A DNA stretch of 64,000 bases from Patiria pectinifera. Its lineage: Eukaryota > Echinodermata > Asteroidea > Valvatida > Asterinidae. The stretch is taken from assembly GCA_029964075.1 (NCBI GenBank), contig CM057134.1, positions 20,066,905 to 20,130,904 of the forward strand, in the 5' to 3' direction. The first letter of the stretch is position 1, and every line of letters begins with the position of its first letter. Positions 12,707-25,478 of the stretch are shown here, piece after piece. The translations under genes were made by a program, and so were the position numbers. The notes under the pieces were generated by a model, which ran no database searches, was not told the DNA's origin, and saw only the letters and a program-made list of their open reading frames with translations.

Positions 12707-13671
12707 TTAAGTTATAATTAAGTCTATCATCACTCGTAGGAAACCAGGTTTTCCTTTGATTAAATTAATGTTCATTAACTGCGTCAGTGTTACATTTTTA
12801 AAGAGTGACGTGTAAGTTGCAATGCAGCGGTTCCTGGACAAGATATAGACTAGTTGAGATATTTATTTCAATAATGGAGCTGAAAACTTGACACGTTAAC
12901 TTCCTCCCCGTTCAAAGGGAGACAAAATTCCCCCAAAGTGATTAGGCAACGGTTTTGTGTAGGTTTCGACATACATGTACATGGTTTGTGTGGTTTCTTT
13001 GTGATTAGAAAAGACTGGCGTACTTGTTTGCAAACCTCTAGGAAGAGCCTCATTGGAGAATCCCACCGACTGACTAAAAACGACCCTTTTTTCCTCACCG
13101 AATCGACCATATCCATAAATAACACAAGTCTGTAAGTTCTCCAACAATAGGTATTTGTCAGTGCGCATTTCTCATGCACTGGCACGAACTGTACCGTGAC
13201 ATTTGAGCAAAAAAATTGGGGAGTTTGCAGAAACTTCACAATACCCCACCAAAACCCTATAGGCGAAGATTTGCATGAGACCAGACAGTTTTGAAAGACT
13301 GGTCATATTTCCCCCCTGATGTCACAGCGTGTGTGTTCAATGGTACAATGCTTGCAGCGGGGTTTATCTCCATTGTACAGTCAGTTTCGGAAGTAAATGC
13401 ATATTAAAAAAGAACACAGTTTGGGAGATTGTTAACGGTTTCACTCAGGAAAAGAATTCATTGCAGTTTGTAGTCAACTTTGGATAGTCATTTTAAGTTT
13501 CCTGGAAGAATCATATGAAATTGACTTAAAATAGTAAAACAGCACAGTTTTCTACTTGACTTGCCCAGCATTATACTTCATCATGATTGTCTAGCATGTA
13601 TTTTGATAAACTTCTGCCTCTTTGGCAGTACCATATTTAAAGTTTATCATGATGAAATGAACATAATATTT

Positions 13672-13890
13672 AACAATTGTTGACTGCTGTGATGTGGGAT
13701 GTGACGGTTTTTAACACCCGAGGGACGCATAGCTCCCGAATGCTCCCGAGGGGGTTAAAAATGGTGTATCCCACACACAGTGGTCCATAATTGTTCGTTA
13801 TATCGTGTTAATAACTCATATGGTTGTAAATTTCTGAGAAATGAATTACATCACTGCGATGTAACCTTTGATAACTAAAGGTTTTGATGT
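13672..13890. repeat. Foldback repeat (TTGACTGCTGTGATGTGGGA), copy 1
   Basis: A stem-forming sequence (ACAATTGTTGACTGCTGTGATGTGGG against the ATCCCACA...ATAATTGTT side) encloses CCCGAGGGG-containing inner repeats. It is co-linear with 23534-23766 through GTAACCTTTGATAA. Confidence 0.6.
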
Positions 13891-16714
13891 CCTGCCGGAC
13901 ATGAGCATTTGAAGTTGCAGTTCTCATTGCGCAAAGCTAGCGCGCTGGCAGGTTCCACACGGGCGCGCAACACAGTGCGATATCACCCTCAGTGTGTGAC
14001 ATGCATTTTTATTGTCAAGACACGTGGCCGTCCTAGACCAATGAAATTACAGTATCCAAGCACACGATAGGGTTTTTCAAACTTTATTCAGAGTAAGGAA
14101 CGCAAAACCAAACTTACTGATACATGTATGTACAAACCAGCTCCATACATAAACATGTATAGAAGATGTGACATTTGTTTACAATTCACGAATGTTGTGT
14201 TTTGCTTTCAGCAAACAGTTCACATCTGCACTGCATGTATGAAGTCTTTTGAAACATGTAACATGCAAAAGATGCTTACATATAGTAGATGTTTGGGTTG
14301 CCCAGTGGTTGCCTCATGGGCATGATGTCACAGGGCTCATGGGCTATCTTCATTCAACCCTGTCCTTGGCCCATTTTCAAAGGAACTATGTACTGGAGTC
14401 CAGAACACAAACCAAACCTTAATATTTTCTTAGGCAGAACAGGTTTTCAATTTTCTTCCTACCAGTTTAGAGTTAGAAGCCTCTAAAGCCCTTTAAAAAA
14501 ACACACACTTGAAATCGCTTTGTTGGGTGAAGAAGCACTAATATGTGAGGGGCAGTTCTTTGTCAGGTGTCGGTGGAGTGTTGGCCAAAACACTTGATGT
14601 TCACGGGAATACACCTGTGTTGTGACAATGACATAAAAGGTGGCTTTAGGTATTCACATTGTGCATCTATGTCAATTGTCCTGTTATTGGAAACTGGAGG
14701 AAACAGAAATGCCTGTTTATTATGATTGTGAAAAATGGGAACTAAATTTGTAACTTGTTTAAAAATAGACAGTTTTGTGTGCGCAGTGAGCTGCACTGGA
14801 ATAAATTTGAATAGGGTGATTGTTGTGAAGGAATCCACTTCACAGAATGGCTTTTCTCTAAAAAGAAAAAAAATGAGGAAGTGGTCCAAGTAAACAAACT
14901 GGGTTTATTCACAGAAAAAAGTTTCACTTTGACTCAGCGCACTAAAAGTCCTTCAAGTACGCTTGAATCATTTTTGTAATGAAACGGAATGGATAGATGT
15001 AGTTATTTTTTTCATGTGAAGCTTCAGTGATATGATGTTCTCTTCAGTGGAAACTACACTGCGGAACCTTTTAATGGTCCCACAAATGTATGTGTTGTTG
15101 TTTTATGTATCACTGCATACATGTCCTAATGTTTATTGATCCTGCCCGTAGCATTGATTTTGATTGCCTGTCGAGAGATAAGGAGTATCTTTACAAATAC
15201 AACTTATCTCCCTATTTTTCATTAGGCCAAGGAAAAAATTGTGCCTTTACAGTACCGTTAACGTGCTAAAAATTATCCAGACCTTAGATAAGTAGAAAGG
15301 AAAATAATTCTATTTTTGTAAGTTTTTCATGTTTGCCTGTCAACCTGTTATACTTACTTTGTTTACTTTAGGGTACCTTTAACAGTATTTTGTTTAATTA
15401 TCCCGTTTAATTGTTGAATGAACTAGTAATTCACACACAAAAATCGCACAGGGAGGATTTTTTCATTTTCAAAATATAATTTGTTTTAAATTTCTGGCCA
15501 CTTAAAATGTGGCAATAAATAGTTTGAAGTTGGCTAATGGCCGCAAAAAAAAGGGATAAAATCCAGGTAGGTCCTGTGTTTTAAAGCTCTATGTGTAAAC
15601 GCACACATTTTTTTTTAGCCTTGCAGATCAATTAATTAATCTTATTGGGTCTCCATCTGTAGAACCACAGAGGCCTTTAAACCACCTATTTTTTAAAGGT
15701 GTAAATTGACAGAGGCACAAATTAATTTTGCAGGATATTTTTCCAGGGACAGCATGCAACACTATGGCCCTTCAAAATTTATGAAGAATATGACCACCAG
15801 CACTTATTCCACTGATCCCAAAAGTTCAACTTAATCCCCAAAATTTGAATCCAATTTCCATGATTCCATGGTAGACAGTAATGCCTGAAATGTCCCTAAC
15901 TGCAGAAGTACAGTGACATTTTTGTGTGACAATGGGGGAGGGGAGTAGTGCTCCCAGACTTTGAAATGGTGTCAGCATCAGGGCCTCAATTTTGTCATTT
16001 TTGGGGAAATTTTTTGTGTGTTTTGTTTTTTATTTTTTTTTATTTCCACCAGCTAACACAGCGAATAACCGCCAATCACAGGCTGAGTAAAAACATTCAA
16101 AATATATTACAATACAAATGTATGATAAATTTACAATAAAATTATTATAAATTGGTTTTCAGCAGGGAGGAGGTTCATCTTTTATACTTTAACCCTCCCT
16201 AGATTTGTTATAAAATTTCAGCTGTGACATTCCCACCCACTGTATCCATTGTGAAAGCACAAAGCCGGGATGGTGTTACCCTTTTGGCCCTTTGCTATTG
16301 TTGCGGCCAGCTGTTGGCTGACCGGTCATCTAAACATAGCCCAGCCACTGACCACTATCTATTCACCTGACCCAGCACACACATAATTAGCCTATTGATC
16401 TCTTCTATTGACCCTAATTAATACCCTGATTTCTAGATAGGATTAGAAGCCTCACTACTGGGCTGTGATTTCGGGCACTGTGGCGAGAATTAATGAACCA
16501 ATGTCCAGGCACTTGGTGCATTTATTCTTTGCGCATAGAAAATGACTGTCTATGTGGTATGGTCATGTTTATATGAGCAAGACACAGAGGTTTTTTTATG
16601 AAAATGAAAGTTTTCAGATGCTCAGGCATTGCTAACTGTGTGTATGTTGCTAGCATCGTGACTTTGGGCGTGATCCCTGGCTACACGACATATACAGGTT
16701 TATGGCTTCTGACT

Positions 16715-17185
16715 AGCGCCTTGGACAAAGACATTGACAAACTGGGGAACAGCCAACATAGGGCTGGATAAGTCATTGGTAGAGCGCTGGTACGGTAATC
16801 CGGAGGTAGTCTGAGTATCACCCGTTATCCACGGAGCCATCTCCTGTCTAACGTCTGATATGTCAAAGCGTGCTGATTTATGCAAGCCGCACGCCAGCCA
16901 ATCGGAGTCGACTTTACTAAATCTTGACGTCATTTCATCCCAAAATCAGGACTAACGCTGTGATTGGTCAATTCGAATGCAGCGTTTTGTAATAATACAA
17001 CAACAGCCAAACATGATACGTGACATTTAAAAAAATTGATGTCTTGCTGATTGGTCAAAATCTAGGAAGTCAAGAGGCGGGGTCTTGCCTAATTAATCAG
17101 CAAATCTGTTCGCGCATAATAGACCATGGCATTCGCCGTGGTCTATTACATAGACTAATCCGGAGGTTGCATGTTCAAACTCCCT
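16715..17185 (+). mobile_element. tRNA-SINE interrupted by a later 348-bp insertion
   Basis: A tRNA-derived head (GGGCTGGATAAGTCATTGG at 16761, GGTAGAGCGC) runs to CCGGAGGT at 16807 and resumes at 17156 with CCGGAGGTTGCATGTTCAAA. The break is flanked by a perfect 12-bp duplication TAATCCGGAGGT (16796-16807 and 17156-17167). The uninterrupted arrangement is visible in the related copy at 42915-43060. Confidence 0.75.
16808..17155. mobile_element. 348-bp insertion element inside the SINE
   Basis: This lies between the two 12-bp target copies. It starts AGTCTGAGTA and ends TACATAGAC, with only weak terminal symmetry. A strong hairpin AATAGACCATGGC / GCCGTGGTCTATT sits near its right end (about 17118-17148). 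No open frame or poly-A tail is present. The class is not assigned. Confidence 0.6.
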
Positions 17186-19659
17186 TCCTTATTTTCTTTG
17201 TTCAATTTTAAAATTAAATTTCTTTTTCCTATATGATTCACGATAAGTTTGTACATCATGTATTAACATAATTATTGGAATCAGAACCTCTCTCCCTTTC
17301 TCTGGCCTATTGATTTTTAACTGTTCAGTATTTGATATTTTAAAATTTAACATGGCATTTGTTTTGGAGGCTCTACACTTCTCTCCAGAAAGATAAACTT
17401 AGAAATGCCCTAAAAGCAGTCGATTGTGTCCCCTCGTAAAAAGAGGGGAAAAAAGGAGAAAATTCCATTGACCCTATCACCAAGGAATGTAAACATTTTG
17501 TAGGTCAGGAGGAATGATCTACTGTAGTTTTAGCCGTTTGGACATGTGTTTTTGAGTATTAAAAATGAGGGATCAAAACTTTGATAAATTATTGGATTGT
17601 ATGAAGCAGTTTCGTTGGATGCAAATGGATGCTTTGTGCAGCAAACTGAGACTTGAATCTGTGGATGCTAAAATAACACCTCCATGAACGTAGATGGAGG
17701 CAAGCTGTACCTCATTGTCCATTGCTCAGGGCCAGTGTGCGTTATTTCTTCCCTGGTAAGTAATCACCTGTGCCTCCAAGTGATCAGAGTCCAGTGTTGA
17801 ACACAGTTTTGACCAGAAGGCTAAAACCAGAACACAAAACTGACACCACTCAGACACTGTGATAAGTATAGATCTGAGCAAAACAGGACTTTATTCTTTT
17901 TTGGGAGTTGAGGAGGGAAAAAATAAGACCAATTTCAAAGTCCTTGCCAGCTACTTGTTGCACAAGGGACCGTGTCTTACGCTCAAGCTCCAGGGGAGAA
18001 CACGGATCACTGGCAATCACGGAAAAACACCTCACACAATTTGCGCGATCCCCCATGACCCCTGCGTTGTAAGTGGCTCTAATTTGCTGTCCTGAATTGT
18101 ACTGCCCTTTTGATGGCTGGGGCGAGCAATTGCATCACGTTTTGTGCGGGTGTCATCCTAATAGAAAATCCCTCATGGACAGACAGTTGTGAAAAGACGG
18201 TAAGGGAAGCAACACACACGCTCACAAAAAACCCGGGATGAAAAGAGAGACGCGGAGAATATTAAAACGGCCTTAAGGAGAACAGGACATTTATTGAGAA
18301 AATTTGTTGGCAGCAGTGAAGAGAAATAAAAACACCAAAATCTTGTGAGAAATTTTTCTTTTGAGAGTGTCTTTAGAATGGAATGCCCTTAGCATTTTGG
18401 TTTGTGATTGGTGTGAAATCGTATAACTTTGTGGGGGAAGGGTCCTGCTTTTGATGAAATTAATTGCTCCAGGTGATAAAGCAAACGCGTCTTTTTTTTG
18501 TGTGTGAAATGACGCAGGAAAATGTTAGATTTTTTCAAAAAGTTATGAGGCATGTGGCATATTGCCAACTTTTGTCAGATGATACAAGAGTTCAAATGCA
18601 TACCGGTTAAATAATCTGTGACTGACATAGGCCTACTATGTACACTATGTACATTTACTGGAAGAAGACAAAGTTTTCCTTCTGTGTTCTGTATTTCATA
18701 CTTTCTGGCATAAATAAAAGAAAAGGAAATGAAGTACGGTAGTTGGTATAGTATTCTCAAAATAAATACTTGAACCAACTTTCAAAAACAGATTTCAAGA
18801 AAGAAACTCACAGCCATAAAGTGATAAGTATTTATTCGGAGAAGGATTCATTTGTTTCTTTTGACGTGATCTTTTGTCCCTGAAGATGGCTTATGATTTT
18901 GAAGGTAGAGTTCAGTGGGACAGAATGGGTCTCAGTAAAATTGTCTCTTCCTCCAAAATTTGCCATTTTATTTACATTTTTTTCAACAGCCCACTTTTAA
19001 ACCAGAGCTCAGCAGGGGAGAGAGGGGTCCCTAATTTTATAAAATTGTCTAGCCTCCCTGTACCTCGGGAAAAAAACACCCTGCCGTTTTTTCATTTTTC
19101 AATATATAAGCCAACTTTTACTTCCCCCTCCCTCTTCGGAAGTAAAAGATTAGGGTTAAAAAAAAATTGAATGTAAAATCTGATTTTTCTGAAATCGGCA
19201 AAGCAGTTGGGTTTATTAGTTACATGTACCTGCAATCCTTTATCCCCCCCCCCAAGAAAAACTCTGACTTTTTGCCTGGCTTAAAACTGTTAACAGGGAT
19301 CACATCTGTCAGACATTTGTAGAGTCAGGCATCACTATCCATACACTTGTTGGTGCCTGTTAGATAATTACCCAGACACCACAGACTGTTTTGAGTAATG
19401 AATTGTAGTTTAGTATTGAACATCGAAACCACAGGCATTCATATGCTGTCACTCAGCTTCAGCGTGTTGTCTTAAGAATTACACATGGTCCAAATATGTA
19501 TTTCCATTGACCGCAGTGCATGGCCCAATTTGTGGTACAATGTTTCCGCAATAACAAAAGAGAGTACACCCCCTTGCACATCATAGTACACAGAGTGTAT
19601 GAGCCATACTTTTTGTGTCGCCTAAATAAAGTTTGGGGAGACACAAGTTTACTAGTCCT

Positions 19660-20120
19660 AAATTCTGTATGACCGTAGACCCGTAAGTGGTATGTCCATA
19701 TGTATGCAAGAGTTTTGGTTCAGTTTTTTGAGAAAAAAAAATGTATAACTTCTACATGCTTTCATGTATTTTTATGAAACTTGGATGCAGTGACCCTTGG
19801 GTGGGAAGACACAATTCTTCATCGGATTACTGAGGTCAAAGGTCATGTAGGGGTTCAAATATGCTTACATGTTTTTTTTGTCTACAGAATTTGATGGATT
19901 TTAATTTAACTTGGATTGAGTGATCCTTGGGTGGGGGTCATCACAAGTCTTCCGAAATGAGAGGTCAAAGGTCATCTCGGGGTCATTTGAGGTCGTTGTT
20001 TAAAAATGCACAAAATTGACTTTTAAACAAAACACAAAACATATAGGGATTGACCGCGGAAAAAGGCGACAGTGTACACGCGGTCCACGGAGCACTTGTC
20101 TTAGTTGCAGTCTTTATTTT
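19660..20120. repeat. Repeat with two diverged units carrying AGGTCAAAGGTCA
   Basis: Two units (about 19740-19860 and 19861-20000) share ACTTGGATnnAGTGAcCCTTGGGTGGG and GAGGTCAAAGGTCAT. The flanks ACACAAGTTTACTAG (19641) and ACTTGTCTTAGTTGCAG (20093) may be degenerate inverted ends. AGGTCAAAGGTCA is a perfect DR1 nuclear-receptor motif. Confidence 0.55.
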
Positions 20121-20739
20121 GTCATGATGTTGCCGTGTACAAATCTGCCAGAGAACCATGGAATTAGGAAGTTTTGTTATTGTTTAAAACCCAAGTTGAA
20201 AAGTATAAGGTGGAAAGTTGCCTAGAATGCTTTAAATGTCAAGATTGTTAAAATAAACTTATTAAAAGACTTTTATGACATCTTAGTGGATCATTTACAT
20301 GTACATGCACTGCGTGCAGTTTATATCATAAGAACACGTGTATAATTCTAATAAAAGGCTTAAACTTCAGGCTCTGTGTACATTCCAAACAAATCCATCT
20401 TGCAGGGAAGTTGCTTGTCTAACTTTCAGGGGTTTTGGTGGTTGCCCGACTTCGCCTAAAATAGCCGTGGTCACAGCAAGGGGGCCGGGCAGCCCACTGT
20501 GGCGATTATTATGAAGCTTCTTGCATGTCCAGGAAACCGGTGGTGTGGATACCACCTTGCTAGAATGAACACATTGAGGAATAATCTTCCTACTTTTGGC
20601 GGTCAACGAAAGGGCTTATTTTTGGCGGTTTCATCAGACAGTTGAGGTCAAAGGTCGAGGGTAGGGAATGTATTAATAAAATAAGTCTCATTGTACATTC
20701 CCTTTTGCAGTTACCCAGAAACTTACAATATCTACGGAT

Positions 20740-21060
20740 TTAATGAGAAAATCCTTGCTCCAAGTGAAGATAGGACTGGTACCAAATACCCTGTGAAATG
20801 ATTTCACTTGAAATGGTATCATTCGAAAGAAAACAATCATTGAAGATGGTTTGTGTGCGTTAGCAACGGAATCCAGTTACGAGACCCCAAAAGATGTGCG
20901 TACGTTTTCTCTGTTTTCTCAAAGTGTACCGGTATAGCATCCACTGAGCTGAAACTTAGTTATTTAGTTGTTACGCACCCTTCTTAAGATTTTGAGCAAT
21001 TTTGTTGCTTCAAACGAAAAAAAATGAACCGAAATGAAATGTTCCCAGGTACCTTTAAGA
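20740..21060. mobile_element. Related MITE copy, partial ends
   Basis: The segment shares blocks such as GGACTGGTACCAAATACCC, GAATCCAGTTACGAGACC and TCCACTGAGCTGAAAC with the copy at 60310-60625, and weaker similarity with the TTAA-flanked copies. It ends at GGTACCTTTAAG, which may be a decayed TTAA junction. Confidence 0.55.
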
Positions 21061-21249
21061 AAGCCCCATACAAACTTGTTATCAGCAGAACAAAAGACAT
21101 GTAGGCCTAGACCCAAATATCTGTTGTCATTTTACAGTGATGACTGCATTAAGTATTCCTCATGAAAAACAATGCAGTGTTACCCCCCCCCCAAAAAAAT
21201 AAATACATAAAACACTGTCAAATGGAGCGTTATGCTTAGTGTTTGAACC

Positions 21250-21530
21250 TTTCACCCAGTTTGCGTCGAATGACGTGTTAACATGATCTGGTTTTTTTTT
21301 TCACACAGGCATGGTTGACGGGTTAAAACGTCAAGCGTGCCTCGACTCGCCTCCGGATGACGTCTAAACGCGCTTATCCCACATTTTTTTTTGTACACAC
21401 ACATAAAGTCCAAGAAGTCTGTGGAGGCAGACTGTGTGTCGACATTGAACATGGCCGCTGTGCACGGCCTATTGTTCTACAATTTACGCTCCGTGGGCAC
21501 ACCCCGGAGTGTTTGAAATATGAGATTACG
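21250..21530. promoter_or_regulatory. CpG-enriched unique intronic block
   Basis: It contains GATGACGTCTAAACGCGC (CRE-like TGACGTC), GTGTCGACATTG and CCGTGGGCACACC without similarity to other parts of the window. It is a candidate regulatory element only. Confidence 0.2.
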
Positions 21531-23533
21531 ATAAGAAATATCCTACAAATAAATGACTCTTGCGAATCAGTTGTTGTGGCGTTTGGCTGTATATCAGAAG
21601 TTGGCTGCTATATTTTGCCTTTTTTTAAAATTCACATTTTTGGCAAAAATAATCCCGTCCTGAAGTGGTTAACACCCGAACAAATAGTGTTGTACTTGAA
21701 ACATCACAATTAATCATTAGTTGAAGTCCTTATGCGAAATGCATGCACATTTTTTACACAATCTGCCGACTCTCCTAAACAGAATGACAATTTATCATTT
21801 ATGGGCACGACTTGAAATATTCACTCATGTAATAGAGTTATGAGGATGATGCCCCTAATGCACTGCAGGGAAGAAAACTGCTGTAATCCCACCCTATTAT
21901 TTGCAGAGAAAACATTTGCTGAAGGGGACCAGACTATAGGAGGATGACACAAAAGGAGGAGAAGATTACAAATCCTTTGGCTTTCTTGTGAGCCCCGGAC
22001 GTCATCACTAAGATCTTCCTCAAAGCAAACAGGCCCACTTGTTGGATTAGCTCCGAGTTTGGTTAACGGCTTTCTGCGAGGCATAGATTTGAGAATGCCA
22101 ACTTCCAAATTCTTTAGGGGCCTAGTTTTGTAGTCCATATTTTTCCCCCCCATTTTTATCGTTTGCATGTATTTTCAGCTGTCCAGTGAATTTTGGAAAT
22201 GAATTCATCACATGCTTTCATTTTTTATGCGTCATGTAATCGCGGCAGGGATCGCTGTTAAATGAATTTACCAGTATATTTGCCAGCCACTTCATACCAT
22301 TCATAAAGAGGGCGGGTCTGCTTCTCATGCGTGTAAGGATCCTGGAATCTTTTGATGTCGACGGAACTCTGCCACCCCCAGACTTTTAGAAGTAGCTTAA
22401 GAAGTTGCAACATTGCCAAGGAAAGTCCCTATAGATCGGTGCCAATGAAATTGACAGGAATATTTTGGAAAATTGTTATACAATTTTCCCGATCTTTTGT
22501 CGATCCACCCAATTGTATTTTTACAGGAAAGCCAGTCACTTAAGACTTTAGGGATTGAGATCCCGCGAATAATGAACAAAACTGAATCGAGCCACGCCTG
22601 TTGCTGGCATGATGTGTACGTGCGCCAGCATTTCTCAGAAACAGTACTGGCACATTATTAGGTTGAAATGGCGGTTCAGTAAGCGTGTGACATTTGTGGG
22701 TTTCTGACTTTATAAATTGATCAGTTTCTTTAACTGGGAGACATCTCCCCGCAGCATTGATGAAAAAAAAGGTTGTTCTCTAGTCTAGGACAATAGTCAG
22801 AAATGAAAACTCTGTCACACAGGTTTAACAAACAAAATGTACAAATTTTGGAAATTTAGCTAAAAATTACATGTACCTGTACTTTGATGTTTGGCTTTTG
22901 AATCAAAAGCTGCTTGCAACAAATTGTCCTCCTCAAAACATTGAGATGTCAGTTGATTGGAGGCACCTTACTTGATTAATTGATGTCAAAATAAGGTTAC
23001 GTTACGTAGGCCCACGTCACGCAAATTCCATTGTTGAATGTTGTTTAGTGTTGGTGTTGAGGTTGTTTTCTTGCCGTTTAAGATGATGCCTTTGGATTTG
23101 GGCTTTGATCAAGAGGCTTAATTTAATTTCCCCCAAAAGGGTTTGGCCTTGTGCACCCGGGCCCAACCTTGTCAGCCAAATTACCCCTTGAATCTTTGTA
23201 AGGGTTCCTTCAAGGCATCACGGCATCTTCATTGTATCACTCTCCTACAGTGCACGGTGATGACCCCTCTTTGCTTGTCTGTGCGCCATGCCAGTAAGAC
23301 TCCTTCGATAGGACATACAAGTATGAACAATGCGAAAGTACCATCAAAGAATCAGTTAGTTTTTTGTTAGCTTTTGGTGTAATCTTGGCAAAAATCATTA
23401 CTGCATAATTTTGCTTAATCGCCCGTTCTGCTTAATCACACTTAAAACTTGCTTGCAATCTGCTGTCTGCAAATGTTACTTTTTTTTTTAGAAGGTGAGT
23501 TAATTTCACAGTGTGCATTTGTACTTTTACATT

Positions 23534-23766
23534 TAACAACTGTCGACTGCTATGATGTGGGATATGATGTTTTTGACACTCGAGGTGCGAATTTTCGCCT
23601 CGGGTGCTATGCGCCCCGAGGGGGTTAAAAAACGGCATATCCCACATCACAGCAGTCAACAATTGTTTTGTTATACCGTGCCAATAAGTCAAAAAAGATA
23701 AATGGTTGTAACTTACTGTGTGAGAAATAAATTAAACCACTGCTATGTAACCTTTGATAAATGAAA
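23534..23766. repeat. Foldback repeat (TTGACTGCTGTGATGTGGGA), copy 2
   Basis: This has the same order as copy 1: TGCTATGATGTGGGATATG, CCCCGAGGGGGTTAAAAA, CATATCCCACATCACAGCAG, TATGTAACCTTTGATAA. It is followed at 23770 by a run of 14 C. Confidence 0.6.
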
Positions 23767-24748
23767 GTTCCCCCCCCCCCCCCGATGCTGCGCACAGATT
23801 TTCCTTTGTTTCCACAGGCAGTGCATGCATCACTGCACAGTACTCATTTTTTCTATCTAATTTTGGTTTAAAGATGTCTATTTATGCTTCTACCATAAAA
23901 AGCTTTTGTATCTGTCTGGGGAAAAATATCCACAGACAAACAAAAATTGATATCTTTCACATTCAGTCACAGCTGAAAGAATTTTGCCTGAGGGTCGCTG
24001 TACTTTTACGATCTATTGACGGGAAGAAGAGTTCCGTGTATGCTTCCCTTCTTTTATCGTTAACAAGAAATAAGCTAATAAAGAGTAATCTACAATGCAG
24101 TCTGCCCAGTTGAAAAGTGCAGTATAAATCTCAGAGATCTTTATACGAGTCCATGATTGAATACTGTCATGATTAATGCCGTCTGTATGCGCAGCTTCTT
24201 TATTTCCCTATTTTTTTTTTCGCCTGGGATTTTTTTCTTCTTCCCTCATTTCACCAAGCTTTTGCAGTTTTCAGGATCCCCGTTGGCTGGAGGGGCAATT
24301 CACCGTACTGTTTGTGAGACAGACATCAATAGGTTTATCTTGCGCATCAATCTCCCTTTGAATTTGGTTTGACAACAATATTTGATAATGACAACTGGCC
24401 CGCCTGGATATATGCTGTGGGCGCGATGTGGTAAAATGCAGGGTGCTTCCAGCGTTACGCAAGGCTGCTAGCAGACACAGGCCGGCTCTGCTGCAGTGCA
24501 GAGAGATCTGTTCACAATAGATCCGGGAAAGATAATTCCACGCACGACTTGGCGACAAGATTTTTTTATTTTTTTATTCCTGCATACATGTAGTATCTGT
24601 ATGTTAGCAGGTCTTTTGTGATTGAATGCGGTTCACCCATTCAAACAAGTTTGTTACGTGCGGTTTTGGACGTACCTTTTTTCTATCAGAATGATATTCT
24701 AGGGTTTGGACATGAATACTAGAAGTCATGCACTTTCAGCCTGCAGTT

Positions 24749-25148
24749 GAAAAAAATCTCTTTCAATAAACTCTCCAATCCATTTTAACCCAGGTTGCAG
24801 GCATGTACATTTGTACCAAATTGTTAAAGCATATTAACTCTTGTGACTGTAGAAATCACTTGATTCAGTAGTTTTTTTCAGTAATTTTTGAAAAAAATCT
24901 CTTACAATAAACTCTCCAATCCATTTTAACCCAGGTTGCAGGCATGTTCATTTGTACCAAATTGTTAAAGCATATTAACTCTTGTGACTGTAGAAATCAC
25001 TTGATTCAGTAGTTTTTTCCAGTAATTTTTGAAAAAATCTCTTACAATAAACTCTCCAATCCATTTTAACCCAGGTTGCAGGCATGTTCATTTGTACCAA
25101 ATTGTTAAGCATATTCTTGTGACTGTAGAAATTAATTGATTCAGTAGT
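24749..25148. repeat. Tandem repeat, 2.8 units of 141 bp
   Basis: Units start at 24749, 24890 and 25031 with GAAAAAAATCTC. They share CTCTCCAATCCATTTTAACC and CAGGTTGCAGGCATG. Units 1 and 2 are almost identical; the third has small deletions. The similarity implies recent amplification. Confidence 0.85.
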
Positions 25149-25464
25149 GCGGAAGGAACTCGGACAATTAAGGGAAATGTTTCTCAAAGGAATTGAAAAG
25201 AATTTCACAATTGTAATCGGGCTACTTTTCCTATATTTTATCGGGTGTGAGTATGAGGCTCTTGACCTCTCATACACTGGACTCTTAAAATTCTTGCCCC
25301 CAGTACACTTCATGTTACAGCTGTCATTACTGTGCGGCGCAACATGAGCTCACCCCAAAATGTGCATCCTGCCCAATAAAAACCCTTCAACCCTTTCCCC
25401 CCAAATCGTGTCAACACCTCGTACCTGATTAGAGTGCTGGACTCCATGTAAGGGGAACTGAGAA

Positions 25465-25478
25465 GGGGGGGGGGGGGG
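25465..25478 (+). repeat. Run of 14 G
   Basis: This is a homopolymer in otherwise unique intronic sequence. Similar C or G runs lie at 23770-23783 and about 47860-47867. Confidence 0.7.
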
